64,000 nt of DNA from Rhodamnia argentea (taxonomy: Eukaryota > Streptophyta > Magnoliopsida > Myrtales > Myrtaceae), in contig NC_063152.1 in the NCBI RefSeq assembly GCF_020921035.1, positions 3,354,001-3,418,000 of the forward strand. Direction: 5' to 3'. Numbering within the stretch: the first letter of the stretch is position 1; the number at the start of each line of letters is the position of its first letter. The position numbers were made by a program, and so were the translations under genes. The notes under the pieces were generated by a model, which saw only the letters and a list, made by a program, of their open reading frames with translations, did not search any database and had not been told where the DNA came from. Below, piece after piece: positions 34,801-46,654 of the stretch.

Positions 34801-35190
34801 TCAGGCTGAAACTTACGATCATAATGAACGCAAAAAAAAAAAAAAAAAAACAGGGGATCATCATTTGGTGGACAAAACCTCTAAAACTCATGTATTGATA
34901 AAAGACCTCGTAGATATTTACAAAACAACTCAAATTAAGTTAGGTATCAAAAGGAACAACTAATGTAAAATGTTAAATAACGGTCTCATGACATTTAAAA
35001 AGTGCAAATGTCAATATACGTGGCATAACTTCTCATATTGTTGCCCGGACGAATAGCCAAGTTGGAAATTCTGCAAAGGAACCGTCCAAGGTTACAGATC
35101 TGGTGAACCCACCAAATGCAGAATAATTCCTTTCCCATCTTTCAGTGAAGCTCTTTTTATCCTTTCATTCCCAATCGTCTCAATAAAACT
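31898..35190. other. AT-rich region without supported genes
   Basis: Contains a short direct duplication at about 32088-32215 ('accatatcaaggct' twice and 'aaaaaaagatggacactacagg' twice). From about 33350 to 34840 the text resembles retrotransposon LTR DNA: two related phrases 'tgaggtttatgtctcgaggcttataa' (34560) and 'gggatcacgtttcgggacttgtaat' (34635). An 18-A run lies at 34833. ORFs are short and unrecognised. Confidence 0.35.
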
Positions 35191-36019
35191 AAAAGACTAC
35201 AAAGGATTAAAATTAAAGGCATGTCGAATTGTGATCTCCATATGGCGATGGTGCTGGAGACGCCGTAACCTAGGTGCGTACCACCTTTTTGGCAAAATCA
35301 TAGCTATTAGAGAGGGATTTCTCGGCGTGTGCTCATCATTGATGCGAAATTCGGCGATCGGCCACCGTTTGTCAATGACAGATCCGTCTTTGTGGAATGG
35401 GCGAGATTCTGCAAGCTGTATCAAGTCGATTCACCTTTCAGATTTACTTGTTTTGCTCACTTTATGAGAATTGCATGTTTTTCTTGAAGCTATGTACCCC
35501 TTTTCACATGAAACGAAGATTTTCATTTCAGATTAAAAAAAAAAGAAAAAAAAGAAAAAGAAAAAAGAGCTGGATCACATAAGCAAAAGTTCCATACCTA
35601 TTTGATTATAGTGGGATATTTGAGATTCAGAGACTGTCAACTTTGCTCGAAATTATATCCTTAAGCTTGGCCAGCTCTAGAGTACTATTAGTATAATTTA
35701 GGACTGCCACAGGAACAAAAGTCGTCAGTCTGCATCAATGACATGGAGAAATTAGAAGAACAGTTTCTAATTCATCTACAGTTGTGCATTGCCAACTGAA
35801 CAGATTTTTAGATATACAGGACGATCGTAGTTTAAAAAGATCTTACTTGGCTGTAATCAAAATCAAACAGTTCGTTCTCCTAGCAATCTCCTGTATAAAC
35901 TGCACAAGTCAGCGCCATCCTCCTCCTCGTTTCATATTTTGCTCGCTAGAAACACTTTCTGATCACGAGGAAGAAGGAGAAGAGGAAGCGCTTATCATTG
36001 AATCAGGGAGAGCTCGACA
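35191..36019. other. Spacer with short unrecognised ORFs
   Basis: ORFs overlap on both strands at 35197-35467 with no known domain. An A/G-rich run lies at 35535-35568. The EEEGEEEAL stretch encoded at about 35960-35995 may belong to the N-terminus of the RNase III-like remnant that follows. Confidence 0.3.
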
Positions 36020-36390
36020 TACACCGAAAGGAAGGCGGTTCTGAACCCGAATCGACTCGTGTCGAGAGCCCAATCAGGTCTCGATGACATCGAAGAGATC
36101 TTGCAATACAAGTTCAATAGTAAAAAAAATTGCTCCATGAAGCTCTCACTCATAATGCATTCGTGAACAAGACGTTGTTGCTACGAGACGTTGGAGTACG
36201 ACGGCGACTCGGTGCTCAATTTGTTGTTTGCTAAGGAACTATACTTTCTACATCCGGACTTGGCACTCGGGTCCCTGACCCGGCTCCGAGCGGCCAACGT
36301 GGACACCGAGAAGCTCGCACACGTGGCGATCAAGCTCAGGTTGCATCGGTATGTGCAGCACAGGAAGTCTGTTTTTGAGGAACAAGTAAG
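36020..36390 (+). pseudogene. RNase III-like (RTL3-type) first-exon remnant
   Basis: Pieces in different frames read GLDDIEEILQYKFNS, LLHEALTHNAFVNK, YETLEYDGDSVLNLLFAKE and LTRLRAANVDTEKLAHVAIK, ending HRKSVFEEQ at a good donor GTAAGT (36389). This is the RNase III domain start. The signature E-x-L-E-Y-D-G-D-S-V-L (classically ExLEFLGDxVL) is present. At least two frameshifts (near 36125-36135 and 36180) break it. Downstream exons with the rest of the catalytic domain were not found to 37600. Plant RTL proteins process dsRNA. This copy should be dead. Confidence 0.7.
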
Positions 36391-37559
36391 TTTCATGTTT
36401 TTTTGAATTTTTCAAATTTAATTTCCTACTTCATTCCTATCTGTATGTAGATGGAATAATAAGGACTGTAATGAATATAAGAGGAGTTAGGTGATTATGC
36501 ATATCCAAGAGTTTTGTAAGCACTATTAATTTATACCCTAACTGTCATGAAAATCAACTGTAGAAAAATCTCTTTCTCTTTCCATACGCAATTTCGAAAA
36601 GCTGCTGCGAGACGAGGGACTAACTTGTCTGGTCTTGCAGTGCTTGCTTCTTTTCATCTCTGTTTTCGAAATGATAACGATGACATGTGTAAAATATTTC
36701 AATGTTTGTTAATTACTAGAAAAATATTTTGACATTATGGTCGGTTTGGCTTATATGAGATGAATCTTGTCTAAGTAAATGAAAGACACGTGAATAACGG
36801 GGATTACAAAATATGCCAAAAATCAGGAGATTAATCAATGTAGTTAGGAAAAAAAATCCATGTAATCTTGACCGAATCTCCATTGATTTTCCGACCATGC
36901 ACGTCACCTTGTTATGTTATGTTCTCCTCTCCATTGATCGTTTCTATCCATCGTATCTCTAGCCAGAAATATTGTAAATGGCGTTGAGAAATTTACTTTT
37001 GGGCCAAGTCAATAAATAGACTTATTCGACAGTTTGCAACAGTTTAATCTACAAGTAAACAAGTTGACCTTTTGTTTAACTCGTGCCTTTCTTTCTTGTT
37101 GATATTTTTGAAATCAGAAATCATAAGTCGGTTAATTTAATTCTATGGGCGTGTCCTAGATTCAATAATTCAAACTTACGATTCTAGATTACCCATTGCA
37201 TTCATGTGGTCTAATTGACGTGCCCAAGTTTCCAATCGATCGGTCTTGTCTTCATTGATTGTAATTCCTCGGTGGATACTATATGGAAGGTAATAATACA
37301 AATTGCAATCTATCATAGTAATTTCATAATATCTTTCTCGAGTCGAAAACATTTGGCTCATGCTATTTGTTTCTAATATTTCGATTTACGATGACAATTG
37401 GATTTTACCTAAGTCTAATGTAGATAAGAACAGATACTGAACATTATCATGTCCTGGATGGGCTAGACCCAAATAGTTTACGTGAGTGGGCAGGCCTGTG
37501 CTATTCTAGAACTTTTGTGAAGTACAGTTTAGTTTTTGAATTTAGGAATATGTTTACTA
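36391..37559. other. AT-rich, no gene seen
   Basis: No exon continuing the RNase III remnant could be recognised. ORFs are short and lack conserved motifs. Confidence 0.4.
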
Positions 37560-38000
37560 GAAATTCTAAATTTCACAAAAGTGCAATTAAATCTACAAAC
37601 TTGTCAAATTAATCGAGTCCTTCCGTTAACTCCGTCCGTTTTGGCTAAAGAAAATGTTGATGTAGTATTTTTTTTTTTTTTATATATTTTCTCTTCTACG
37701 TAGCAATGACGTGGCTAAAACGACGTCGTTTAGATCCAAATATGAGTTTTAATACAATTTTTAAATAAGCTAAAAATAATAATTAAAAAAACAAACAAAC
37801 GCAGAAGTAGAATAGAGGTGAGGGCTTTGCCAGGAAGGGCCGGCGTTGGCTCAGCGACCACCACCGACCGAAGGCGAGGGCCGCCGGTGGCGAGGGTTGC
37901 CCGCCAGCCTCATACTCATGGTTAGATTCTGCAATGCCCGGTCGGAGAAGCGGCGAAAGCAGTTTTAGGGTTTAAGCAGCGGAGGGGAAAACGGCAATTT
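37560..38000. repeat. GC-cored MITE, decayed copy
   Basis: 'aaaagtgcaattaaatc' and 'tcaaattaatcgagtcc' phrases lead into 'ccgtccgttttggc', a T-rich tract, 'gacgtggc', and a core 'gcgagggccgccggtggcgagggttgc'. It is the same family as 43614, 48788, 54085 and 57110. The right border is unclear. Confidence 0.45.
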
Positions 38001-38231
38001 GCGAGCTTACATTGCCATTTGGTCCTCTTGAGTCTTCTTGACTTTACTGGAGCATGCTGAGTTTCACTCTCATAAGAGTGATATAAACAAGCTTTCAATT
38101 TGAAGCAATGGACAAAAATGCAAAGCTATGCTGGATAATCATCAACTTTCCACTCAACCAGTACAGGCGATGCCCCCATCTCTTCTTCCCTTCTCCTATT
38201 TGAATATATAAAAGCTACTCGTCCCAAATTG

Positions 38232-40857
38232 TCATGCAAAAACCGGGCATCCTTCGACGGCGATGCCCGGTTCGGTCGGACACGACGCCAGGGGACAATG
38301 GTCGAGCTCCGACCCCCACCACTTGAGGTTCTTGTCCTGGTTCTGCAAGGTGAAGAACAGGAGCACGGCCATGAACGCCGTCCCAGCATCTAGCGCCCCG
38401 GACAGGACGTAGTTGTACTTCTGCCACCACCGCTTGTGGTACTTGAATACGAAGTAGTTGAAGATCGTCCCCGTGATGAGCCAGCTCGCGATGTTGGTGG
38501 GAGTGGCGGGAGGCATCCCGGCGAATCCGTAGGATATGACGGGTATGTTTATCAGCGCAATCCATTTCTTCTCCGGGAAGATCTTGCTCAGCACCCAGAT
38601 GGGCACGGGCAACACAGCTCCGATAAGGAACAACCAAACCAGGTTCCGGTATAAACCTCCGGGCCCGAAAAGGCGTCTCGGGCCTATCAGTCCCCAAATG
38701 ACGGACGCGTCGAAGGTGACCCGGTACTTTGGGCAGGTCCACGGGCTGTTGGGGTGTGTCCCTTGGACATCGCAGATGTCGTCTATGCTCTCCAGCATCC
38801 ACCACGCCACGGCGAGGTTGACTAAAGCGGCGACCACCGTGCCCACAAGCTGTAATGAACACGATAAAGAAACGGATGCAATCGTGCCGGGTTAGTATGC
38901 CTCATCAAATCAATCCACAGATACAGAACATGTTCGATATCAGATGCATAGGTTCTGGTTCTGTGTAAGAGACCTGTGCTGCGTACATGCAGCGCGGAGG
39001 AATCTTCATGTACTGCCCGAGTTTGAGGTCAGACAAGAAGGAGAGAGCGTGAACCGTGCTGATCCTCCCGTAGATTTTGAAAAGCAAGTTTGCGATGGGC
39101 TTTCCCGGCAGAACATATCCTATGATGAACTGCGCAATAATGTCGTATCCGGGTTGCTGAGAAGTAGCCAAAGAGAAACATCAGTATTCTCTGAACTAGT
39201 CTTACACGTCTGCAACACAGAGGAACTCTGAGATATTGAGGATTTAACCTGATTGGTAGTCGCTTGTATGACGCCGATCGGGAGGGTGACGATCCAGGCC
39301 AAGCCGAAGGCGAAAAGCATCCCCCACCACCGGAGCTGCACGTCTTCTTTCCAAATGAAGGACATCATCAAAGACAGGACGATGCTCCCGACCAGTAAAA
39401 TGAGGAACCACCATTGAGGCACTTGTTTGTAACTTCTCATGAGCTTCGCATGGATGTCCAGCTTTGCGTTCGTCATCGCGGCTCGGCTCTGCCTCCAAAT
39501 GTCTCTGCACGGTCGAAGCAATTACGAAGACGGTCAGTCAAGTAGACTAGTCTGGTTTTCCTTGTCATAATGGGAATCGATTCATGTTTCTTCACCTTCC
39601 ATGAAAGAGTGCCACATGAGTGAGCGTGGCCGTGAATCTTGCAAATCCCGATCCTATCGAGAGAGCAAACAGAGGGCTCAAATAGAGCTTGCCGTAGTCG
39701 TCGTACGCAGGGACATTGAGTTCGAACTGCGGCGTCAATACCTTGGTGGTGTCGTATTTGTGCCCGTTGGACCTGAACAACTGATTGGAGAAGATGGGGA
39801 ACTTCCGAGCGTCGAAGGTGTTGTACTTCCAGTAACACAGAGGAACGATTATGTAAATGAACATGATGAAGCCGACCCCGACATTCACTATGGAGGACCA
39901 GGGCGTCACGAGTGGGCTGCCATGGTACGCCGAGATGCCCGCCCAATCAAACGTGAAGGCCCCGACGCCAAGCCCGTGGTAGGCCGACCCGACTTGCTGG
40001 GCGGTCATGCTGTGCGGCCAAGCCCAGCACACCCACGAGAAGAACGTCAAGATCATGAAGAGGTAACCAGGGAGAGCGTAGTAGGCAAAGCTCGCGGCCA
40101 TGGCAATGAGAAAGAATCGCATTCGGGTACACCCTTTTGTTTTGTGCTCCTTTTCATGAAGTGCTCTGCCACAGACAGAATACCAAATAAAACTCATGGT
40201 TCAGCACTGGAATCGTCCTCGACAAGAACATGCGAGGCGTTCGCTTTACGCCTGCCTTCAAATTCTTATGCAGCCATTGTCACAGATTCACAAAAGCAGA
40301 AAATAAAAGAAGTGCAGTTTACTCCCGCTTGAACATAGCTCTGTTGCAGAGAAGAACAAGTCCACCGTAAACGGTGAGTAAACATCGGGAATTTCTCTGG
40401 CACGGCACCCAGAAAACAGATTGATGCAATCCATGATTTCCAAATCTTATCCAAATACCAAGCATAGACTGAGCACAAAAGCACATCTGTTTCATCCCTT
40501 CGCACGATCAATCTACGTAGATTGTCGCTTGCAGATGCTAAAGTCGCAATCTTTTGTTTCAAGACTCTTTTTTTTTTCCCCCAATAAGAACTTTCTCTTT
40601 CATAATGAAGAATAAGATATAATGACATCTTGACTGGTTAAAAGCGGAAAAGTACGCCTGCGAGATGACGGGTTCGTCTCGGATCATGATTATCAAAGTA
40701 AAAAAGCTGAACTTTTTTATCTTGGTTTCAAGGGTTTGATTAAGTGGAGGCCTTGTTGATTCTTCTGTATGTACAGTAAATTGCACAGCAACGAAAAGAG
40801 CACAACCCAAAAGTTGTTCCCAGGGAAAAGAGAAAAAATACCTAGAAAGATCAATTC

Positions 40858-40892
<35 letters not shown>

Positions 40893-41205
40893 AACAGAGC
40901 AACCTGAGCAACATTCGACGGCCACCACATCTCAACAGGGTCTACCAGGTACTTCCTGAACAGCCCAGCCCAGCCATAACCTATTATCTGAATTACAAGA
41001 AGACAAGAAAAATGAGCGTTTAGCTGTTTATTGAGTTGTTCAGCTTTCACTGACAAAGAGCCGTTCAAACCATTTCAAAAATTTTCAGAATCTGAAGAAG
41101 CAACATTAATTATTCAGAAAAGGACAACAAGCTACTGATGGGTTACGTTCATCACACACCAGGAATCAAGACTTCTCACAGCCCACAAAAGCTTCCAGCA
41201 CTCAA

Positions 41206-41253
<48 letters not shown>

Positions 41254-41842
41254 CTGCTTAATTTCTCAGACCAGAGTCTTAACAGACCAAGAAAGAAAAA
41301 ATATACACAGAAAAGAAGGAAAGAGATGTTATCCGGACCTGGGTAGTGAGAACAATGAGGAAGCCGCAGAGGAAGCTCAGGTTCTGCTTGTAATAAGTCT
41401 TCATGACGGTTATGGCGCCGATGGAGTAGGCATCGCCGCCGCCGGTGCTCACCCCGCAGTTGGCGAAAATGGTGATGACCACGTGCTCTTTTATGTTGAA
41501 CGGCCCGGGGTTGAGGCTGAACCTGCGGCCCAGGAGCTCGTACTCCCGCGTCGGCAGAGCCCTGGCCATGAACCTGCCGATGGGCAGGACGGCGATCTGC
41601 ATCAGGATGGCGGAGATGACCAGGGGCTGCGTGCGGTACGTGAAGAAGGTGTTGAGGAAGATGAGGACGACGCAGGCGGCCAGGCCGAGGGACCAGGCGC
41701 GGAAGGTCATGACGGGGAGGGAGGGGTCGTCGGTCTCCGGCACCACCAGCGCCACCTCCTCCACCGGGCACCGCTCCTCGGAGGGCTCGGCGGCGCCGTT
41801 CTGCTTCTCGGCGTCGGGGTGGTGGTGGTCTTCGTTTGCCAT
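38232..41842 (-). CDS. OPT: Oligopeptide transporter, OPT family (PT clade)
   Basis: Six exons, 41842-41339, 40987-40890, 40165-39596, 39504-39249, 39156-38974 and 38849-38232, join in frame to 742 aa, a normal OPT length. The two OPT signatures are intact: NPGPFN at residues 111-116 and KIPPR at 527-531. Many hydrophobic helices are visible ([68 protein letters not shown]). The tail ends [16 protein letters not shown], typical of the family. OPT proteins import tetra/pentapeptides, glutathione or metal complexes with protons, usually at the plasma membrane. Which substrate applies here cannot be told. Intron 1 (41210-41248) and intron 2 (40860-40888) hold CT/GA microsatellites; the second abuts the exon-2 donor. 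Closest named members are probably AtOPT1/5-like. Confidence 0.95.
40860..40888. repeat. (GA)n microsatellite at OPT exon-2 donor
   Basis: On the sense strand the exon ends TTCAG and the intron starts GTCTCTCTCT, so the repeat begins within the splice donor itself. Confidence 0.85.
41212..41248. repeat. (CT)n microsatellite in OPT intron 1
   Basis: About 18 CT units. Confidence 0.9.
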
Positions 41843-42580
41843 TGAAGGTGGTCAGCCACGAAAGAAGAATAAGACGACGACGACGACGGAGAGGTTGGTT
41901 TAGTGAGAGACCGCGAGTGTAGTGAAGTGTCCTGGGCAATTATTTATACATGAGAGGAGCAACGGAGAAATTTTGTGTTCAGGAAATGACGATACTGACC
42001 TTCCATTGGTTGGCTTTTCACATCTTCTCCATTCCTTATCCGGGTGATGGCACTGCCGACCTAATCGCTCGACCCTGGTCGATTTGACCGTAATACCCTC
42101 GTGAATGCACGTGATATGAGTCATTAGACACTCAAGAATGGGGTGAGCATCAGGTACGGTTCGACACATGAACCGGATCGAATCAAATTGAGTCGGCCGA
42201 TTTTAGGGAGTACCCACCTCATTCTTGGTTTCAAAATCCCAAAATCAGTTGGTTCTCACCTCCAAATTTGTAATTGTCGGTTCTAATCGAGAATCGAATC
42301 CCATGGTGAATTTATTTTTTAAAATAGGAATATAATCTCTCGATCAATCTACGTTTTGGTAGATAAATGATGCAATATTTATATTTATTTTAATAATTTC
42401 AGTTTTTTGAACGGAAAAAAAAAATTAGAGGAGAAAGTACATGATCGGTTCTCAATTCTAGGTCGGAAATCGACCGACTCGATCGCCTCTGTCCACGTAT
42501 CAATGTTTCTCGGTAACAGGTTATCCTTCATGTTGACATAAAGGTCATTTTGGTCAACGAGGGCGGAAATTCTCGTCAGA
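41843..42580. other. OPT 5' flank, proximal
   Basis: Leader and promoter of the OPT gene. From 42150 to 42480 there are 'ggttctcac' and 'gaatcgaatccc' phrases that may be a decayed hAT-type MITE like those at 11172 and 19885. No TIR pair could be confirmed. Confidence 0.35.
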
Positions 42581-42960
42581 AGCCAATTGCGGCGCGTGAG
42601 TCGACCTTCTCCCGGCGCGTGTGAGCCTCACGTGCTACTTCGCACTCGACACGCTCTCTCGCGCTATGAGCGAAGCCGCTCCGCCAGCCCACGTGGTTTC
42701 CTGACACGTGGGACACTCCGCTGTCGGATTCCACGGGCCCCGCCGACACGTCGGCACCTAACGGCCCGTCCTGCTCCGTCCCTGGTCCCCGCGGCCGTTT
42801 GCGGCTGTTGCGCTACGAGCATCCACAGTCCCAGTCCGTCCATTGACGCCGTTAAATTCACCACGCCGTCTCGCCACGTAGGACCTCGAGCTCGTGCCCG
42901 GTCCAAGCCGCTGTCTTGTGAAGACAGGGGGAAGTGGGATCCACGTGGCGAAAAGACTGT
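42580..42960 (-). promoter_or_regulatory. GC-rich island with four G-boxes upstream of OPT
   Basis: CACGTG at 42629-42634, 42690-42695, 42705-42710 and 42942-42947, plus ACGT cores near 42745 and 42875. It lies 0.79-1.1 kb upstream of the OPT ATG. The ORFs of 142 aa (plus) and 102 aa (minus) across it are compositional artefacts rich in Arg, Ser and Pro. Confidence 0.5.
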
Positions 42961-43613
42961 GTTTCGCGCCATCCGAATGAAAAAGCTGCTTCTTATTTTA
43001 TGTAACTTGATTTAATTTAGTACGAGAAGATATTTAATTATGTTCTTATTGCAAAATGATTACATAGGATCCTAGGGAAATGGTTGGACACTTGAGTACC
43101 TCTGAATACAAATTAAAAGATCAAAAAACGTATTTTTAATTCTCTAAGTTTTCGCGTATTTGCGACTTGACCAATCGATTTTTACTCTATGCAATCAAGT
43201 CCTCGACCGTTATTGATTCGTGCATTTTTATCCTGTAAGCTTTATTTTGTTCATTGGAGTCTTGCAACGTTTCTTGACTTGTGCAATCAAGCGTTTTACT
43301 CAACCATTATAACCGATATTATCAAGTTATGGTTTGTTATTTCTTCTTTTTGTATTTTATTTTTCGATGATCCGGCTCTACCTAAGCATAGCATGACATT
43401 TTCCTTTCACAATGATAATGCCACGTCATTGTTTGATGAGATGATTTAGTAAGAGCAATTAACCGGAGGATCGAATGCATAAAGTGCAAAAGTTAGAAGA
43501 CTTTATTTGACAAATTTAGACTTTGAAGATCGAATTGCATAAATTAAGAAAGTCATAGTACTTGATGAAACGATATTATAGTCAAAGAACTTGATTGCAC
43601 AAACGCTAAAAGT
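42961..43613. other. AT-rich spacer with MITE scraps
   Basis: Phrases like 'cttgcaacgtttcttgacttgtgcaatc' resemble the GC-cored MITE family. No gene is seen. Confidence 0.35.
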
Positions 43614-44022
43614 TAAGAAAATTGTCCAAAAAGTTATAAATCCTTTGCATTTTTGCCAATTCAATTCTAAACCTTTTAAGTTTGTCAATTCGGTCTCAAA
43701 CCTTTTGCATTTGTGTCAATTCAATCCTTATGACCAATTCTAGTCGAAATTGCCTGACTTGACCAATTTTTAATACTACGTTAATATGTCTTTTTCTTTT
43801 CTTCTCTATAGTTTTCTATGTGGCGTGGCAACTCTTGCCTGTCATTGCCAAATAGAAAATTAAAGGAAAAATATTAAAAAATATTAAAATATTAATAAAA
43901 ATTTGTCATGTCGGCGCTTGCCGCGCCATATTAGTGATTTCCAATCAAAATTGATTGAAATGAATGAATTAACACGGATGCAAAAATTTTAGAACTAAAT
44001 TGACAAATTTAAAATGCTTAGG
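43614..44022. repeat. GC-cored MITE copy
   Basis: Left arm 'agaaaattgtccaaaaagtt' with 'tttgccaattcaattctaaacc'. Right arm inverted, 'ttagaactaaattgac'. A 'gtcggcgcttgccgcgcc' core lies between. The left border is clearer than the right. Confidence 0.55.
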
Positions 44023-46381
44023 ACTACTACCGATGTGCATGCGATTCGCATGCGTAGACAATTGATTAAATAATTTCCTACGCACTTAGACAATCATTCG
44101 AGTTTCATACTGTCCATCAATTATAAAGAGATCACGCGTCGTTGAGTGACGTAAATAATCGGTTGTCATTTTGTTTATGGACATGATCTGCCACGACTTG
44201 AAATAGAATCTACATTTGTCCTCTATAGACTAAGAGACATTTAAGACACATTCCACTCTTTAAGAAATTGCTTCATATCTTACACCAAGACAATATAATT
44301 TCCAATGATGCGATTGTGATTTCCCAACCAACGGTGAAATAGACAGAGATATTACGAGGCTGCTGTCGGAGCAACCCAAGAAAGCTGGTGATATTTGACC
44401 GTTCGTCGTGATTTCTTGGCGTGTGGACGATTCATTACGTATTGAATTGGAAGTAGTTAAAAGCTCAGCCATGTCTACTAGGGAGCTAGCTCGAACTCCG
44501 TTTGATGGTTACTCTCGAGACTAAAATTCTTGGTCGAGTTTCAGTTACTCGAGTGTCTTGTCGAGCCAAACTCAATTTCACATTCACTGTACTTGGGTCG
44601 ATATAATTTCTTGACTAATCGAGCTTATGTTATTTTCTTTAAAAGAAGTGACATTTTTTTTAAATCGACATGAAAATCCGCTTGCAATATATATCCACAA
44701 ATGTATCTAAAGGAGGGGACCGTAACTTTCGAACTTTTTAAGCTTGAGCTTGAGCCCGAATTTGATTTCTTTTATGATTAGATTGAGTGGAGTCTCGATC
44801 GGAAGCTCTAATGCTCCGATTGAGCGTCGAACATTCAGCATAGGTCCGAGTCGAACTCGAGCTCGGCACCGTGCCGGATCGACTCGGCTCGAATACACAG
44901 CTTGAAATTTTTCTTAAGGGTCCGGAAAAGAATGAAAATAGGGAAAAAAAAGAAGCCAAAAATCAGGAAAAGGAGGGATGGGATGGATTCACGCTTTCCC
45001 CCTGGGCCCGCACGTTAGGCTTGCGCGGACTTCGAAGAAAAAGATTGACGTGGACGATGGGAAGGCTGTGAGCCGTCCGTTTCGTTTCGTTGGGAGATAG
45101 TGGGTGGGGTCGCATGGTGGACTCGCCTGTACCCGAGCCTGGCCCAGCGTTGACCTTCGTCACCACACGACAACCGGACCGAACCAAGCCGAAGAGCATC
45201 GTCGTCCCTGTCCTTCCGTTCTGGTTCGATCCAAGTGCTGCCGCCCTGGAGTTGGAATGAGATTGCGAATCTGATTAAACTTGGCCAATGGTAGTTAATA
45301 CAAACGATTAAGTTAATCGTGCGGATTCATCACATGGACATGTCACGTTTGCTTTTAGGAAAGTATGGTCATGCGGTGAATTATTCAGCATGTCGCATGT
45401 CGTGGCGGTACGTTCGTGGTACGTGAGCAGCCGTACTCCATGAGTTTTTCGATTGAACATGTGTACATGAATTTGGAGAAGTCAGGATGGTTGATTCGAA
45501 CATGACGGGTTTTGTTCTGATAGATTCCCCGACGTCAGAAGCTACCGACATTCTTATTATATTCGAGTATTTGACCACGCTTTCGTTTAAAAGATTAGAT
45601 TGCTTAAACTGTCGGCATTAGTATCACAAAATTCAATATCTTATTGAATTATGAGGTTTTGAGTTCAAATCTTTTTGACTTTAAGCATTTAGAACTTTGA
45701 CAAAAAAAAAAAAAGTATTTAGAACATTTGGTAGGAATCTCACAAAATTTACTTTTATGAGGTACTCCGGCTCCGGTAGAGTGAAAGAATAGTTAGACAG
45801 GTACAAATACCGACACCTAAACGTTTTTTTTTTTGGCAACTTAATTTATTTCATGAGTAGACAAGACTTGATATCTACAGATCGCTCAAGTAAAAGATAC
45901 TTTTCATCCGTGGCATACGTTATTTGAATCTGCGACATAAATGGATCGTGATTTAGAATGAACCCTTGTGAGTGAATAAATATATAAGTTTACCGATTTG
46001 TATTCAACACACAAAGCTCATTTGATATAGGTCCGGTTCAACTGTAACTATGTTGTGCTGTATCTGCGTCGTGAAGTGTCGTGAGGTGTATATGCTTTTA
46101 AGATGCAACATCTCAAACCCGAATGAGGCAGTTTCCCAAAAATTATTGTAAGCTGTTGTAAAGTGCTGAGCTTAATCCACGTTTGAATCATAAGCCAAAG
46201 ACCGACTTCTCTATGCATAGAAAGCTAGCGCGTCTAGGCGCGTGCAAAGGTTTGTCCAACCTTGTTGACATGTCTGCAAAACTTAAGGACACCCTTAGGC
46301 GATTATGTTAAACTATTAATAGCCTAGGATTGGCCGAAACATAAAAAATGAATATATACACACACACACACACACACCTTT
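44023..46381. other. No gene supported
   Basis: From 44480 to 44910 there are repeated 'gagctcgagc/gctcgagtc' phrases that may be another MITE. The GC-richer part 44960-45240 has short Arg/Pro-rich ORFs only. A 13-A run lies near 45705 and an (AC)n tract at 46361-46377. Confidence 0.35.
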
Positions 46382-46654
46382 ATGATAATAGCTGGGTTTT
46401 CCGGCACTTTGAAAGGTTGGTGGGATAATTATCTCACCGAGGACCAAAGAAACCAGATTCTCAATGCGATCAAGATCGATGAAAACGGTCAGACTGTATT
46501 TGATGATGAAGGACAAATGGTCCAAGATGCTGTTTCTACTTTGATTTATTCAATTTCTCAACATTTTATCGATGACCCTTCTATCATTCGCGACCATAAC
46601 CAAGATCTTCTTTCAAACTTAAAATGTCGATCTCTTGGTGAGTTTCTTCCTTGA
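46382..46654 (+). pseudogene. Retroelement gag / caulimovirid coat-like fragment
   Basis: A 90-codon ORF without stops has FSGTLKGWWDNYLTEDQRN and a second conserved part, TLIYSISQHFI. This block recurs in plant genomes in reverse-transcribing polyproteins of LTR elements or endogenous caulimovirids. From sequence alone I cannot say which. No protease, reverse transcriptase or movement-protein sequence is seen nearby, so it is an isolated relic. An (AC)n tract borders it on the left. Confidence 0.5.

Noticed and set aside
39601-40332. 243-codon plus-strand ORF
   Set aside because: It lies antisense to OPT exon 3, whose protein is clearly conserved. It is a GC-driven shadow.
41138-41939. Two ORFs over 230 codons on either strand
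   Set aside because: They overlap OPT exon 1 in other frames and run through the CT microsatellite. They are low complexity.
42587-43015. 142-codon Arg/Ser/Pro-rich ORF
   Set aside because: Compositional ORF in a GC-rich promoter island. No splice or domain support.
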